Made by a program: the position numbers and the translations under genes. Of a DNA stretch of 64,000 bases, positions 35,419 through 47,500 are shown piece by piece. The stretch covers positions 16,231,816-16,295,815 of the forward strand of contig CM064875.1 in NCBI GenBank assembly GCA_032719365.1, given 5' to 3'. Position 1 is the first letter of the stretch. Each line of letters begins with the position of its first letter. The DNA is from Prinsepia uniflora. Lineage: Eukaryota; Streptophyta; Magnoliopsida; Rosales; Rosaceae. The notes under the pieces were generated by a model. It saw only the letters and a program-made list of their open reading frames with translations. It searched no databases and was not told the origin of the DNA.

Positions 35419-35497
35419 GGGCCAGGGGCCCAGTTGATTTAAGGAATCAGGTCAGGGGCCCAGTTAATTTATATATGTGATTTCGGGTCAGGGACCC
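35419..35497 (+). repeat. GGGCC-AGG-GGCCC dyad units
   Basis: GGGCC-AGG-GGCCC at 35419-35431 and GGGTC-AGG-GACCC at 35485-35497 are both perfect with a constant AGG loop. An intermediate wobble form begins near 35450. Confidence 0.85.
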
Positions 35498-35663
35498 TAA
35501 AATGGAATTGAATAAATGATTTCGGATTTAATAATCAACTAATTGGACTTATGACGGTTTTATAGAAATTCGGGGCAGGGGCCTTGTGATATTTTGGAAA
35601 TGAATAATAAAATGTGTTCCATAAAACCATCTCGATACGAGGATATATATTGGTCTCCTCCAG

Positions 35664-35901
35664 GTGTCTGGGACACTTGGGAAGTCACGGTGCATTGCCT
35701 GCGAGGGGTCATTGTATTGAGCGGCCGGACCGTATAGTGACTCAGGAGTAGGATTGCTATGATTAGACGTCTGGGACGTCAGACATCTGGGATGTCAGAG
35801 ATATGGACCCGGTGAGACCCCGGGCAGCACGCGTCGCTTAATACCGTGAGATATGACGTCTGGGACGTCAAGCGTCTGGGACGCTAGGCATCTGGGATGC
35901 C
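35664..35901 (+). repeat. Array of hairpin units with TGG loop, 16-nt spacing
   Basis: Perfect 15-base dyads lie at 35766-35780 (GACGTC/GACGTC), 35782-35796 (GACATC/GATGTC), 35855-35869 (GACGTC/GACGTC), 35871-35885 (AGCGTC/GACGCT) and 35887-35901 (GGCATC/GATGCC), each around TGG. A 13-base relative (GTGTC-TGG-GACAC) lies at 35664-35676. Arms differ between units, yet each pair matches. Confidence 0.93.
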
Positions 35902-36336
35902 GGAGATGGTAAAGTAATAAACATGTGCCACTGGATTTATGAAATAACTTTTGGATTGATTTTTGGATTGAAACTATGTTTGCGGTTTCCGGGCTAAGGC
36001 CCTAAGGGTTATTTCAAATAAATATTTGATTATTGGTTTTTGATGCATGCATATGTTTTTACTGAGGGGCATAAATGTCTTATAAAATGTATTTTACGAA
36101 CTTGTTTATTTTCGTCCACTCACAGCTTTTGGTTTTTAATGCCCTTCAGGTTGAGCGCGGATGCGACTGCAGTAGGGGACCGGGACATTGCATGCCTCCT
36201 CCATCGATCCTGGCACACTCTGGATGCCCATAGGGGCAGTGGCGTTGGGTTATCCCTTGTCTGACACTTCGTGTCAGACGGGAGCACGTCACATCCCGTG
36301 GTAATCCCGGGGGGATTGGGATGGGTCGTGTCAGCT

Positions 36337-36348
36337 TGGTATCAGAGC
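36337..36348 (+). other. Primer-binding site of the LARD element
   Basis: TGGTATCAGAGC three bases after the 5' LTR end matches plant initiator-Met tRNA. Confidence 0.92.
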
Positions 36349-39300
36349 AGGGTTGCTCTTTTGTGCGCGCAGGTCGAGGATGTGGTGTCCCTTGTTGGCT
36401 GCAGTTCGTCATCAACCTGATAGTTAGGGTAGTCGGATGGATGGTTGGCGGGATTGGATCCCGGTCAGTGGATAGTGTACGATTGGCATGATACGCCGTG
36501 CGTTAATGCGATTCAACCCAAGCGGGGTTGTGTACGATGAACTCGTAATGTGGGACCGTAGGTTCGGTCATATGGTAATGGATTGTTGTGTTGTTGGGCA
36601 CAACTGGGTTTGAGGAACCCCATTTGAGTGGTAATTTTGGGAAATGCGAAACTCGGTTGAGTAATGGTCTAAAATATGGACCCTGGTAGTATTGGCTAGT
36701 GTACAGGGTGTTGGTGTATCGGAGTTAGCCGATGACCTTCGTGGTGGAACCCACGATGAATTGATGATTGGGTTGGATTTGACGTCTATACGATGTCGGG
36801 ACCGCGGGGTCGGTCATGTTGTGGAATTGACTGCAGAGGCAGTTGGGTTCGGTGGAACCCTAGGGTGTGACTGTGAAACCCTAAGTTATAATTGGTGGAC
36901 TGGAATGGTGAACTTTAAATGAGAACTTGTGCTGCGACGAGCTGCGAAGGTCATGGATGACCATGTGGACAACTCTAATGAGTCTAGTCAGGATTTTGGG
37001 ATTCGATCCACGGGTACGGTTATGGGATAAGATGTAGAATTACGTGTTGGATCGAATAATAGTGTGAGGTGTGGATACAGATCTCGACAGCGATGATTGT
37101 TGGTCGACAGTTGTGTCGAGATGACTAGCTATCGAGGGTGTTTAGTGTGGTTTTAACACTTGAGGATCAGGGGACGCTCAGGGAACGTTCATTATACTGA
37201 TGTGCGGATGGTCAAATTGGGGGTACCCATAGTTGAGGGGTACGAGTGTTGATACGGGATCGTCGTTCGGTATGAACGGAGATCCCCGGTATCAACTTCG
37301 TACATTTTTGCTAGTGTGGGTGTTCGTGTGCGAGTGTGGATGTTTGGATGCCTGTGTGCCGAGGCAAGTGTTGATGATACTAGCATTGGTGATGGTGTTG
37401 GTGATTGAGATTGTGGTGAGCCACGAGATGGGATGTGACTCTGTCCTGATGGACATATGATCGGTATCTGCGACTCAGTGGTGGTTGAGTCATGGACTGG
37501 ATAGGATCTAGTGGAGGTTGTGAGGTGTTGGGATAGGGTCCCAACAGTGTCGAGACGACAAGTGATTGGTGGATATAACGGTATGTTGAGACAAGAGGAA
37601 TCTAGGGATGATGTTCTCTATGCCATGAGAATTGGTGGATTTGGGGAGTTGTTGTCAACTCCGAGATTGGTATGATTGGGTGTTGTTGATATCCTCAGAA
37701 AGTACAAGGAAATGACTGGAATTGGAAAAGACGAGGAAAACCATTGGTGGTATAGATGTGAGATTTTGTGATTGTGAATCACATGGGAACTTAATGGTTG
37801 AATCCGTAAAGGTTGAGATGTGAGGTGAAGGCAGTAATGTATGCACGTTCAAGAGAGTGGAGTAATTCCCGTTCGGAATCGGGATGTGTGCATAAATGGT
37901 TTTTATCGGAGGTGAGGTCTGAGTATTGGATTGATTGCGGACGCTTGGTTGTCCAAGTGATTTGAGGACGTACGAGGTCCAGTGGTTGGACTTGACATCT
38001 CCTTGGGGATATGTCAGTTCCCGACATGGTTGGAACGTTGGTTTTGAGAAGAGTTGTGATTGCGGACGAGAGGAGTGCTCGTTTTCGCATTGGTAATAGG
38101 TACTTTGAAGTCATTAGGTTTGACTTTTAATTTTCTGCCCTGGCAGACGCTGTTGTGGTTATCGTTATGTTGAGTGTGTATTGGTTGGTGGACCCATGTG
38201 TGGTTTGGGTCACCAGGTGGAGTTGCATAATTCGAAGTTGGGTAAATGAGATTTCTCATGTTCCGCTTGGTAGCAGACGGTGTTGGATCACTTGGTATGG
38301 TGAGTGCTGTGAGTTGTGTTTGCACTCACATAGGATGGATGATGATTTCATGTATTTGGATTATCCTTGATCTTCCTGGGTGGAACGACAAGGATCGAGA
38401 TGAAGTAATTGGATGTGACCCACAACGTTGATGTGTCCCATGGTAAATGTATGATTGTATGTGGAAATAATTGGAGAAGTGTTGTGTGGTGGACAAGGAC
38501 TCTTGGGGGTGTAGGACCCTACGATCGGATTCCAGGTGGATTCCTAGCCACGTGAGCGTGTGTGGATCCGAGACGGATCTAGATTGTAATAGACATTGGA
38601 CATGGTGACGATCTGGGATCGTAATGGTACCCGCCTGGTGACGTGGTGATGGGTTTGAATTGTGACCGTTTGGGTGAGGCTAGGTGAAGAGCTTATCGCT
38701 CTGTCACATGTTTGGATACGGGAAAAATTGAACTGAACTTCTTCTCGAAGTTAATCAGTATTCGAGTGTGTTGGAATGCTTACGCATTGACTCGAGGATT
38801 TGACCTGTGGGTGTGTGGTTTTTCCACGAGGTCTAGTTGGTCAGTTTTGAGATATGTGGATGTTGGGATTGGCTTCCCTATGAAGTCAATCGAATGGATT
38901 GAACAGGTAACCGATAGGTTCGGTTTTGGTGCGTCTGGGTAGACGTGGTTGAGATTTCGGGTTTTGGAATTGGATTTCTGGGTGACGATTCAGGATTCGA
39001 TTTCGGAACTTGAAACTGGATTTCTGGATTTGGGTACGGAATGATTATTCCAGATGCTAGCTTACGGAATAATGATTTCGGATTCAGATTCGGAAATGGG
39101 TTAAGGTCTGATGTTTAGGTTTGGATCCGGGATTTCTTATGAAATTGTGTATTCGAACTCGGATTTGGATTTGGGACTGGGTGTTGAGTTGAGTTGAGCG
39201 ATTTGTCTAGTCTAGGACTGGACAGGAGAACCCCAATATTGGATTATGATTGACCGTGGGCCATGTAGTGGGCTTATTGGCGGATGGACGTACGTATCCT

Positions 39301-40198
39301 GTACGGTGTACGAGGATCGATTTTGGACCGGCCATGTGGTGCCTGGTGACAGTACGTGTGTGGTACCAGTGGTGTATGGTTATACGTGTTGGTGGTCGGC
39401 TTAGCTCCGACATCATTGGAATTGGTGGTGAGTGTGAACTGGACATGGAATACTATGCATGGGGCAGAGTTATTTTTGGTTGGTTTCGGTAATTTTGTGA
39501 GCAGGCGCTCTTAGCCACGGATGGCTAGTGAACCCCAGTGTGGAGATGTGCGATCACTGATTGGCTAGTATTCAATATGTGTCAGTTACACCACCTGATT
39601 GAGTATGATGACGGTATACGTACACTCAGGATGAGTGAGTTGGTGACTGCGTCACTACGTGTGGCCTTGCGTGATGTTATCACGCCGAGATGATTCCAGC
39701 GTTATAGTCCACTGAGGGAATTGACAGTTATGGACTTGAGATGGATATATGTCGCAGGATTGGGTTGCCCTGCGAGATGAGATCATATGGTTGATCTTAC
39801 GCTACTTGAGCGAGTGGCAGTATGAGGTGTTGTCACTGATTGACTGATGGTTGGAGCGTTATCAGGGTGGTAAAGCTTAGTGGTGACAGTTTGACTAGTC
39901 GCGTCAGCATGGACTGACATGTGTGTTTTGGTGACTCCCAGGGGGGAGCAGACGTTAGATATATTAATGATTGAAAGAAACCAGCAAGCTGAAGGAGTCA
40001 GCTAAATGGTAAAATTGACAAGCAATATTCACAAGGATCAGGTGATCTATTTCACTCGCGGTGTTCGATTGTGGTTGGTACGGTGGGAGACCGTGATGGG
40101 GCGTCTAAGTACAGACAAGTTTGGTGGATGTACAAGTGTACACAGGTGTGAGATCGATATGTTTTCCACGAGGTGTGTATGGAATAAGGATATTTGGT

Positions 40199-40233
40199 AA
40201 TTTCGAGGACGAAATTATTTAAGGGGGGAAGGT
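40199..40233 (+). other. Palindrome and polypurine tract of the LARD element
   Basis: AATTTCG-AGGA-CGAAATT (40199-40216) precedes the purine run AAGGGGGGAAGG just before the 3' LTR. This arrangement is typical of plant chromovirus 3' ends. Confidence 0.88.
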
Positions 40234-43054
40234 TGTAACGACCCGTCCCGGAATTCGGGATTAGATTACGGGCTAATCATAATTAGCAGGGTTAATCGGT
40301 GATTAGTTGGGCGAACTCGGACGAACGGTGCAAAATGACCGTTTTGCCCCTGGTCGTGGGCAAAACATTGACTTTTATTCGGACGGTCAAATGGACTTTG
40401 ACCAATGCCCGTGACGTAGTTTGGGACGTCACGAGTACATAGACAGGCGGCACGTTCGATTCCAACGTTCGCGGTGAAAGTTATGACGTTCGGAAGTCCA
40501 AGGGCATTTTCGTAATTTGGACGAAATAAGGGGAAAATGTTGACTTTTTGATCGGGAGGTCCGATGGCTGAGGGCCAAGGACCGTTAGGAAGGTCTCGAT
40601 GCCCTGAGTTCGTAGACAGGCGGCACGCATCGATCGGAGTCCGAATGACCGAGTTACGGGCATGGATGCGTGAGGGGCATTTTGGTAATTTTCTGCTTGC
40701 TCGGTCACTGTAGCATCTGTGATTGGGAAACACGTTCAGTGCACGGGTGATTTTTTTATGCTTGAAATTGGAACTGATTATGGGCTAAATGGTTATTTAA
40801 TTGCTAATTGGACCGTGTGTGGGAGACACGGCCGTGTGGGACGGTGATGAGGCGTTTAAACCATGGCTGGAGGTCTGTTCACGGGAAACATTTCCCAGTG
40901 GGACTGAGGGTGTCTCCCACGGGTTGCCGTCGATTGTGAGCCGTTAGTTGGGTGCCTGGTGAGAGTTAGGATCATTCTGGGTCGAGTTCGAAGTGAGGGC
41001 AGAGTGGTGTTGAGAGGAAATCGAGTTTGGAGGAAAAATGGAAAATGGAGGGAAAATACTCAGTTTAATTTCTGAGGTGAATTGGACCAAACCAAGGACG
41101 ACTTGAGGCTTCTGGGAGGAATTGGAACTGAACCCCATCAACTTCGAAGGAAAACTGACGCGGGTTGGACTGGTACTGAGGTTCCTGTTTCAGAGTTGTG
41201 CAGGGACTGTGGACGATCACTTCCAGGTAATGTCGTGTCCAATTGATCTTGTATTTCAGTTCCTTTTAGGCCTAGAATCCTTACTGTGAAGTTAATTTGA
41301 GTTTGATTGAGAAAACACAGAGTTTGGGTGATCGACCCGTTTGGGTGATCACGGGTCGTGGGTCTGATTTCGGGACGGTTATGTTGAATCGAGGACATGG
41401 AACTCTAATTGGATGGTTAATGATAATTTTAGGATCAAAATCAGATGAAATCGAGGTCGAATTGATAGCTATTTAACCGGGTTGTCACGCGGGTTGCAGG
41501 ACCCGTTTGCAAAGGAAACGGGCGAGGAAGACGACTATTCACCGTTACTGTAGCTGGCGCGTGGGTTTCACGCGCAGCCACTCACGGCGGCGCGTGACGG
41601 CGCGTGGGCACAAATTCTGAGGTACGGTCAACACGAATTTTATCCTAAACATTATAACGAACATTTTAGAGTTGGTTCCGTGTCAATCGGATCCCGTTCG
41701 GATGTTGTTCGGGATGTCCGAAGGTTTTAAGTCGGGTTTAAAAATACTTAAAAATTCGCGAAAATTACGGGACTTGAATAGGATGTTATTGGGGAGGTTA
41801 GTAACCCTCTAATGTGTTATGAACAGGTTCGGGAGTCCCGGTGTTAGTGACGAGGCCCGGGAAGGCCAGTGGCACGCGTATCGAGGTGCTCGGTTAAATG
41901 GTCTGTGAGTGGACATTGGTTTTGATAAATTCTATGCCTGCATAACTGTTTCATGATTGTTATAATTGTTTTTATATTCCTTGATTTGGATATCGGTGAA
42001 TTTATGTGATTTCACGCATTTCAAGGCGATTTACGGGTTTGCGCGTAAATCGAGATTTTCTGGTTTTGCACTGATTTCCATAATTGTGGTTCGGATATGA
42101 TTTTATGAAACAGTTACGGATTTGATAAAGTAAATTCGGGCCAGGGGCCCAGTTGATTTAAGGAATCGGGTCAGGGGCCCAGTTTATTTATATATGTGAT
42201 TTCGGGTCAGGGACCCTAAAATGGAATTGAATAAATGATTTCGGATTTAATAATCAACTAATTGGACTTATGACGGTTTTATGGAAATTCGGGGCAGGGG
42301 CCTTGTGATATTTTGGAAATGAATAATAAAATGTGTTCCATAAAACCATCTCGATACGAGGATATATATTGGTCTCCTCCAGGTGTCTGGGACACTGCGG
42401 AAGTCACGGTGCATTGCCTGCGAGGGGTCATTGTACGGAGCGGCCGGACCGTATAGTGACTCAGGAGCAGGATTGCTATGATTAGACGTCTGGGACGTCA
42501 GACATCTGGGATGTCAGAGATATGGACCCGGTGAGACCCCGGGCAGCACGCGTCGCTTAATACCGTGAGATATGACGTCTGGGACGTCAAGCGTCTGGGA
42601 CGCTAGGCATCTGGGATGCCGGAGATGGTAAAGTAATAAACATGTGCCACTGGATTTATGAAATAACTTTTTTATTGATTTTTGGATTGAAACTATGTTT
42701 GCGGTTTCCGGGCTAAGGCCCTAAGGGTTATTTCAAATAAATATTTGATTATTGGTTTTTGATGCATGCATATGTTTTTTACTGAGGGGGCATAAATGTC
42801 TTATAAAATGTATTTTACGAACTTGTTTATTTTCGTCCACTCACAGCTTTTGGTTTTTAATGCCCTTCAGGTTGAGCGCGGATGCGACTGCAGCAGGGGA
42901 CCGGGACATTGCATGCCTCCTCCATCGATCCTAGCGCACTCTGGATGCCCGTAGGGGCAGTGGCGTTGGGTTATCCCTTGTCTGACACTTCATGTCAGAC
43001 GGGAGCACGTCACATCCCGTGGTAATCCCGGGGGGATTGGGATGGGTCGTGTCA
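40234..43054 (+). repeat. 3' LTR of the LARD element
   Basis: Same layout as the 5' LTR. The five TGG-loop dyads are conserved without change at 42485-42499, 42501-42515, 42574-42588, 42590-42604 and 42606-42620. Confidence 0.94.
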
Positions 43055-43059
43055 ACATG

Positions 43060-43064
43060 TTTAT

Positions 43065-43101
<37 letters not shown>

Positions 43102-43483
43102 TGTCCTTCTTTCAATTTCAAGCGGCAACAATTGCCACCCAGCGCCATTTCTCAGTGACATGTGTCACCCTAAGGACTAACTGAGTCACTAAACGCTGAT
43201 TCCTTAATTGGATCAGCCATAATTACCATTTTACCCCTGCACAAATAATTACCAAAATACCCCTAACCTTTGCAGACCCATAACTTTTCCATTCGGACTC
43301 CGATTGACGCATGCCGCCTGTCTCCGGATTCAGCGTCCCGAGACCTACCCAACGGTCATGGCCAAAAGTCCAAAAGGCATCCCGAATAAAAAGTCAACTT
43401 TCAGCCCTTATAACTGGGGGCAAAATCGTCATTTCCTTCCAATTTTTCTAAATTTTCCTTTTTCGAACTTCCGGGTCGTCACA
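43060..43483 (-). mobile_element. Right part of the LTR split by the LARD element
   Basis: The minus-strand LTR start TGTGACGACCCGG lies at 43483. The piece includes an AAAAGTCAAC module and ATTTTACCCC tail typical of these LTRs and is presumed to be the other half of 31797-33484. Confidence 0.6.
43067..43098. repeat. (AT)16 microsatellite
   Basis: An uninterrupted 32-base AT dinucleotide run lies just outside the LARD element. Confidence 0.95.
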
Positions 43484-43485
43484 TC

Positions 43486-43950
43486 GATTGGGGATGGGAT
43501 TCAAATACTCGTTGCTTCACTTCCGCCCATGTTGTTTTCCTTGGTCGCAACTCCGTCTCCTGGGGAGCCAAACGACAGTTCACTGTCTTTCAATCTTCAA
43601 TAGAACCTAAGTACCGTGCCCTTGCCTCCACGCCCTGCGAACTTCAGTGGCTCACATTCCTACTGTTTGATCTTCATCTTCGTCCTTTCCTTCCTCCCTT
43701 ACTTTGGTGTGATAACCTGTCCGCCATCTGGCTCACAATCCTACCTTTCATGGAGAAACTAAACACGTTAAGATAGATGTGCATTTCATTTGAGAGCGGG
43801 TCCAAAACCAGACGGTGTACCTTGCTCAGGTTTGCTCTTGTGATGGGCTTGCACATGTCATGACTCACAGTCTTCATGCTCCAAAGTTCGAGTTCTATCG
43901 TGATAACCTTATGCTTCCGGACACCAGCATAAGCTTGTAGTGAGATGTTA
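43486..43950 (+). pseudogene. Copia RNase H fragment
   Basis: Translation from 43486 gives the C-terminal RNase H of a Copia pol: DWGWDSNTRCFTS, then VFLGRNSVSWGAKRQ, then EPKYRALAS and WCDNLSAI, followed after a frame change by HGETKHVKIDVHFI and LPDTSI. Stops and a shift show decay. It is unrelated in detail to the young Copia at 24184. Sequence from about 43950 to 44340 is probably the associated 3' LTR, with repeated CCAGCTAGCACCTC motifs, but no paired LTR is present. Confidence 0.78.
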
Positions 43951-44344
43951 GTTAATATAGGTACGGTAGTTGTATAACCACAGCTTGCATTGTACCTAAA
44001 TTCAGTTATGCTCACGTGTTCTCGCTTTTCTTGCTCAATAAGTTACCTGCTCCAGCTAGCACCTCTCTAGATTTTGTTAGAATAGGAAGAGCTTACTGCA
44101 TCTTCATATACAAACCATATACACTAGTTGAACTCTCCAGCTAGCACCTCGTTGGATTCTGTTACAATCAATTACAATTGAACTCTCTCTGATATCTCAA
44201 ACCCTCTTTCTCACAACCTTCCCCTCTTACGATTCCAATACAAATCATATACACTAGTTGATACATCTAAGCCACATATTGAGGCAAGTCTTATGCATCC
44301 ACACATTCTTCAACCATCTTGAATCCACAAACACTGGTCTAAGC

Positions 44345-44551
44345 AAAGGACTAAAAGTGGAAACTTAATAGAAGAACTCCTACGTATTGCCCGCTGAGTT
44401 CGGTGTAGCGCACCTCAGCTTGGGAGCTGTTGGCCCTGATCTCGACCATGTCGCGTTGTAGTTTTTCCAATACTCGGAGCACCTCAGGGGAGGTGTCATT
44501 TGGCCCTCGACCGGGTGCGGGTGTAACTTCGCCATCTACGTTGTCCTGCAT
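44345..44551 (-). pseudogene. Gag N-terminal fragment of a minus-strand Gypsy element
   Basis: The minus strand opens ATGCAGGACAACG and encodes MQDNVDGEVTPAPGRGP followed by a helical EVLRVLEKLQRDMVEIRAN stretch, then loses similarity to anything gag-like and stops at 44351. The start codon lies in the target duplication of the solo LTR that follows. After removal of that LTR the leader continues at 47686. A Tat-like Gypsy gag is likely, but the family is inferred. Confidence 0.5.
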
Positions 44552-47500
44552 TCTAACGATCCGTCCTAGAAATCGGGATTAGATTAGTGGTTAATGACAG
44601 ATTAGTGACGTCAATCGGTGATTGGTTGGGTGATTTCGGACCGACGGTGTGAAATGACGGTTTTACCCTTGAAATGGGCAAAAAGGTTGAATTTTAGCTC
44701 GGTTGGTCAAATGGACTTTGACCGATGACTGTGCCGTAGTTCGGGGCGTTACGAGTTCATAGACAGGTGGCACGTCCTATTTCGAAATTCGAGGAAAAAG
44801 TTATGATGTTTGGAAGTTTGAGGGTAATTTTGTAATTTGGTTGAAAAGGGGCAAATGGTTGACTTTTATTACAACAAGTCATTTTCACGTATTTCGAGGA
44901 CCATTAGGTAGCTCTCGATTCCCTGAGTACAATGACAGGCAGCACGTTGTCATTGGATTTCGGACGGCTTGGATTTTGGTCTAAAGAGGCCATGGGCAAA
45001 ATAGTAATTGTGTAAGGGCAAGGGCAATTTGGTCTTTTTGCTGAGACCAGTTAAAATGGGACATGTGGCTGCCTTGGGGGTTATGTCCAGTAGAATTAGG
45101 ACACTTGTCCCTTGTTGGAAGGATGTAGAAGCCTCTTCTCTGTCTCTCATCAGATTTTAAAAACATTAGGGGAAAAACAGAACAATAGAGGACTTGTTAG
45201 TGTGTGACTGTGAAGCCCTTTCCCTCAAACCCAAAACCTGACCCGTGAAGAGTGACTGAGAAAGGAATGAGAGGCTGAGGGCAGTGGGAGGATGGTGGTG
45301 GCTTGATCACGTTGGTTGCAGGGGATGGTGACCCTGAACATGAAACAACCCGTGAGAAAAACAGAGATAGGAGATCATGTGAGCCATCTTCTTGAACCCT
45401 CAACCTGTGATGAGTGTACGTGAGTGGAGAAGGAAACGGAGAAACCAGGCGATGCCGATGGTAGTAGTGCTGTCACAACGGGCCGCCGTGGACGGTGGCC
45501 ACGACACCGTGAAAACAGAACAGGGGACAGGGAAAACTCGTGAGGACCTGTATATGTGATCTGTTGATGATAATTTGTTCATCAAAATTGATCAGGGAAC
45601 TGAGGGAAAGCCATTGGTGGCCACTGTTGTGCACGACAATGACAGACAGGTAAGAAATCGTTGAGTTCCAATTTACATTAAAAAATGGTAACCCGCGTTT
45701 TAGACCTTTTTAATCGATCGTGATAGGGAACTGTTTTTGGAGGTCCAGGGAGTCCATTGGAATTGGCAACGAGAGTGGAGGCCATCTGTGGTGGCCGGAG
45801 ACAGAGATCGATGGAGGGCCGGTCGTTCTGCAAATCGGGAAGGTAGTTTCTTGTGCCTAAATCGATGTTTTAAAACTGTAGGTAGATAAGGAATTCATAG
45901 TTGAAGCTAATAGGATTAAAATGGTGGAAATCGGACGGAGATTGGAGGAAAAACCGCCCACGCCAGTTCGGGCCTGTACCGGTTCGAACCCGGTTCACAA
46001 GAGGTTGAAAATAACCTGTGCTGGAGCGTGAGGCCCACGCGCAACCCCTTAGGGTTGCGCGTGTGGGCTCGTGGCACACCTTTTGAGGAAGGTTCCAACA
46101 CAACTTTTAAATTATTTGATGTAACAAACATTTTAGGATTAGTTTCGAGTCGATCGGACATCGTCTCAATATGTTTCGGGATGTCCAAAGGTTTTAGGGC
46201 TCGTTTAAAAATAGTTAAAAATTCGAGAAAAATAAGGGGCTTTAGAAGCTTAATGAAGTAGTTAGTGACCTTATTATGGGATTTGGACAGGTTCGGGAAA
46301 GCCGGTGATAGTGGATTGGCTAGGAAAGGCGTAGGTGCATGAGTATCGAGGCGGCGACGTAAATGGTCTGTGAGTGGACTTTGCTTTCTAACTTATGATG
46401 CATGCATACATGTTTTTATATGTTTTATATACGTGATTTCTATGTTATGATTCTGGTCTAGATGATTTACAGTTTTGCACGTATTTTGAGATATTTACGG
46501 AATTGCACATTTTACGAGATATAGTTTTCTGCTATGATTTGATGATGGTTTCGATACGATGATTTGAGATTTGAGATATGATTGATTTTAATGATTTATA
46601 ATGGATTTTGAAAAAGTGATTTCGGGCTTGAAGCCCTGTTCATAAAAGTGATTTCAATAAACGTGATTTCGGGTTTTAAAACTGGATTTCGGAAATGATG
46701 ATTCGGGATTTGGTTTTGAAACTTGAAAGTGAATATCTGGATTTGGATTCTGAATGATGATTTCGGATGTCGGCTTACGGAATCATGATTGCAAATTCAT
46801 ATATGGATTTTCTATGATTTTCACTTGGTTTTGGGTTTAAAGACCCATTGAAACTTGGTTTTGGGTTTAAAGACCCGGATATGTCTAGATCTGGTTTTGA
46901 GTTTAAAGAATCGGTTGATTGACGGGGGAGGGCCCTGGATTGATATGTTTTGAGTTTAAAGACTCAATTATTATGATATCCCCCGAGGACTATTGATTGT
47001 GTTTTGAGTTTAAAAACTCATTGATATCCCGGGAAAGCCTAATTATGCGCATGTGTTTTGAGTTTAAAGACTCGGCGTGCTTGAGATCCAGCAACTTGAT
47101 TGATTGATGTTTTACTTTGGTTTCACTGGTTTTAAGATGTTTTGGGCAGTGGCCCAGAAGATTTGGATTTGATGGATTTTGGGCTGAGTTCTTGTACTTT
47201 GATGAGGATTTATGATTTGGGCTGAGGCCTTGGATTTGAGTTACGGATTTGAGAAAAGGATTTGAATTCCAGTTTTCATTGATGGTTTTCTTATATTGGA
47301 TCTGGAATGGGTTTATGAGATGGTTTTTCATATGCATGCATTAGTTTTTCATGGAGGGTATAAATGAAATTTTTTATAAACTGTTTTCTGAACATATTAT
47401 TTATTTTTGTTCACTCACAGTCTTTTATTTTTTTCGATACCCTTCAGGTTGATGCGGTGCGGGTTGTTGTTATAGAGACGGAGACATCACACATGCAATC

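Larger units (their letters stand above)
33485..36333 (+). repeat. 5' LTR of the LARD element
   Basis: The LTR starts TGTAACGACCCGTCCCGG and ends GATGGGTCGTGTCA. Inside are two U3-type modules 172 nt apart, an inverted TGACGT/ACGTCA pair (33662-33683), a GC-rich hairpin (34838-34856) and the dyad arrays at 35419-35497 and 35664-35901. Confidence 0.94.
36334..40233 (+). other. Non-coding interior of the LARD element
   Basis: This is 3.9 kb without a recognisable retroviral domain; open frames reach only about 107 codons on either strand and lack gag, protease, transcriptase or integrase motifs. It starts with a primer-binding site and ends in a polypurine tract. The first 2.1 kb is colinear with 60145-62166, sharing for example CAGGTCGAGGATGTG, TGATACGCCGTGCGT, GATTTGGGGAGTTGTTGTC and GTATTGGTTGGTGGACCC in the same order. 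Confidence 0.85.
33485..43054 (+). mobile_element. Complete non-coding LTR retrotransposon (LARD type), 9.57 kb
   Basis: 5' LTR 33485-36333 (2,849 bp), interior 36334-40233 (3.9 kb), 3' LTR 40234-43054 (2,821 bp). The element is flanked by ACATG at 33480-33484 and 43055-43059. The LTRs differ at about 57 positions by hand count (about 2%) plus a 32-base deletion in the 3' copy bounded by CTGC repeats. A primer-binding site and polypurine tract are intact, but the interior encodes no recognisable gag or pol, so it would depend on proteins from another element. A colinear relative of the interior occurs at 60145-62166. Confidence 0.95.

Noticed and set aside
35664..35901. CRISPR-like regularly spaced repeats
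   Set aside because: Units are palindromic LTR repeats 16 nt apart with no unique spacers, in a plant genome.
36692..39492. Several 60-107 codon frames in the LARD interior as possible accessory genes
   Set aside because: They are on both strands, overlap each other, lack motifs and are not preserved as open frames in the colinear copy at 60145-62166.
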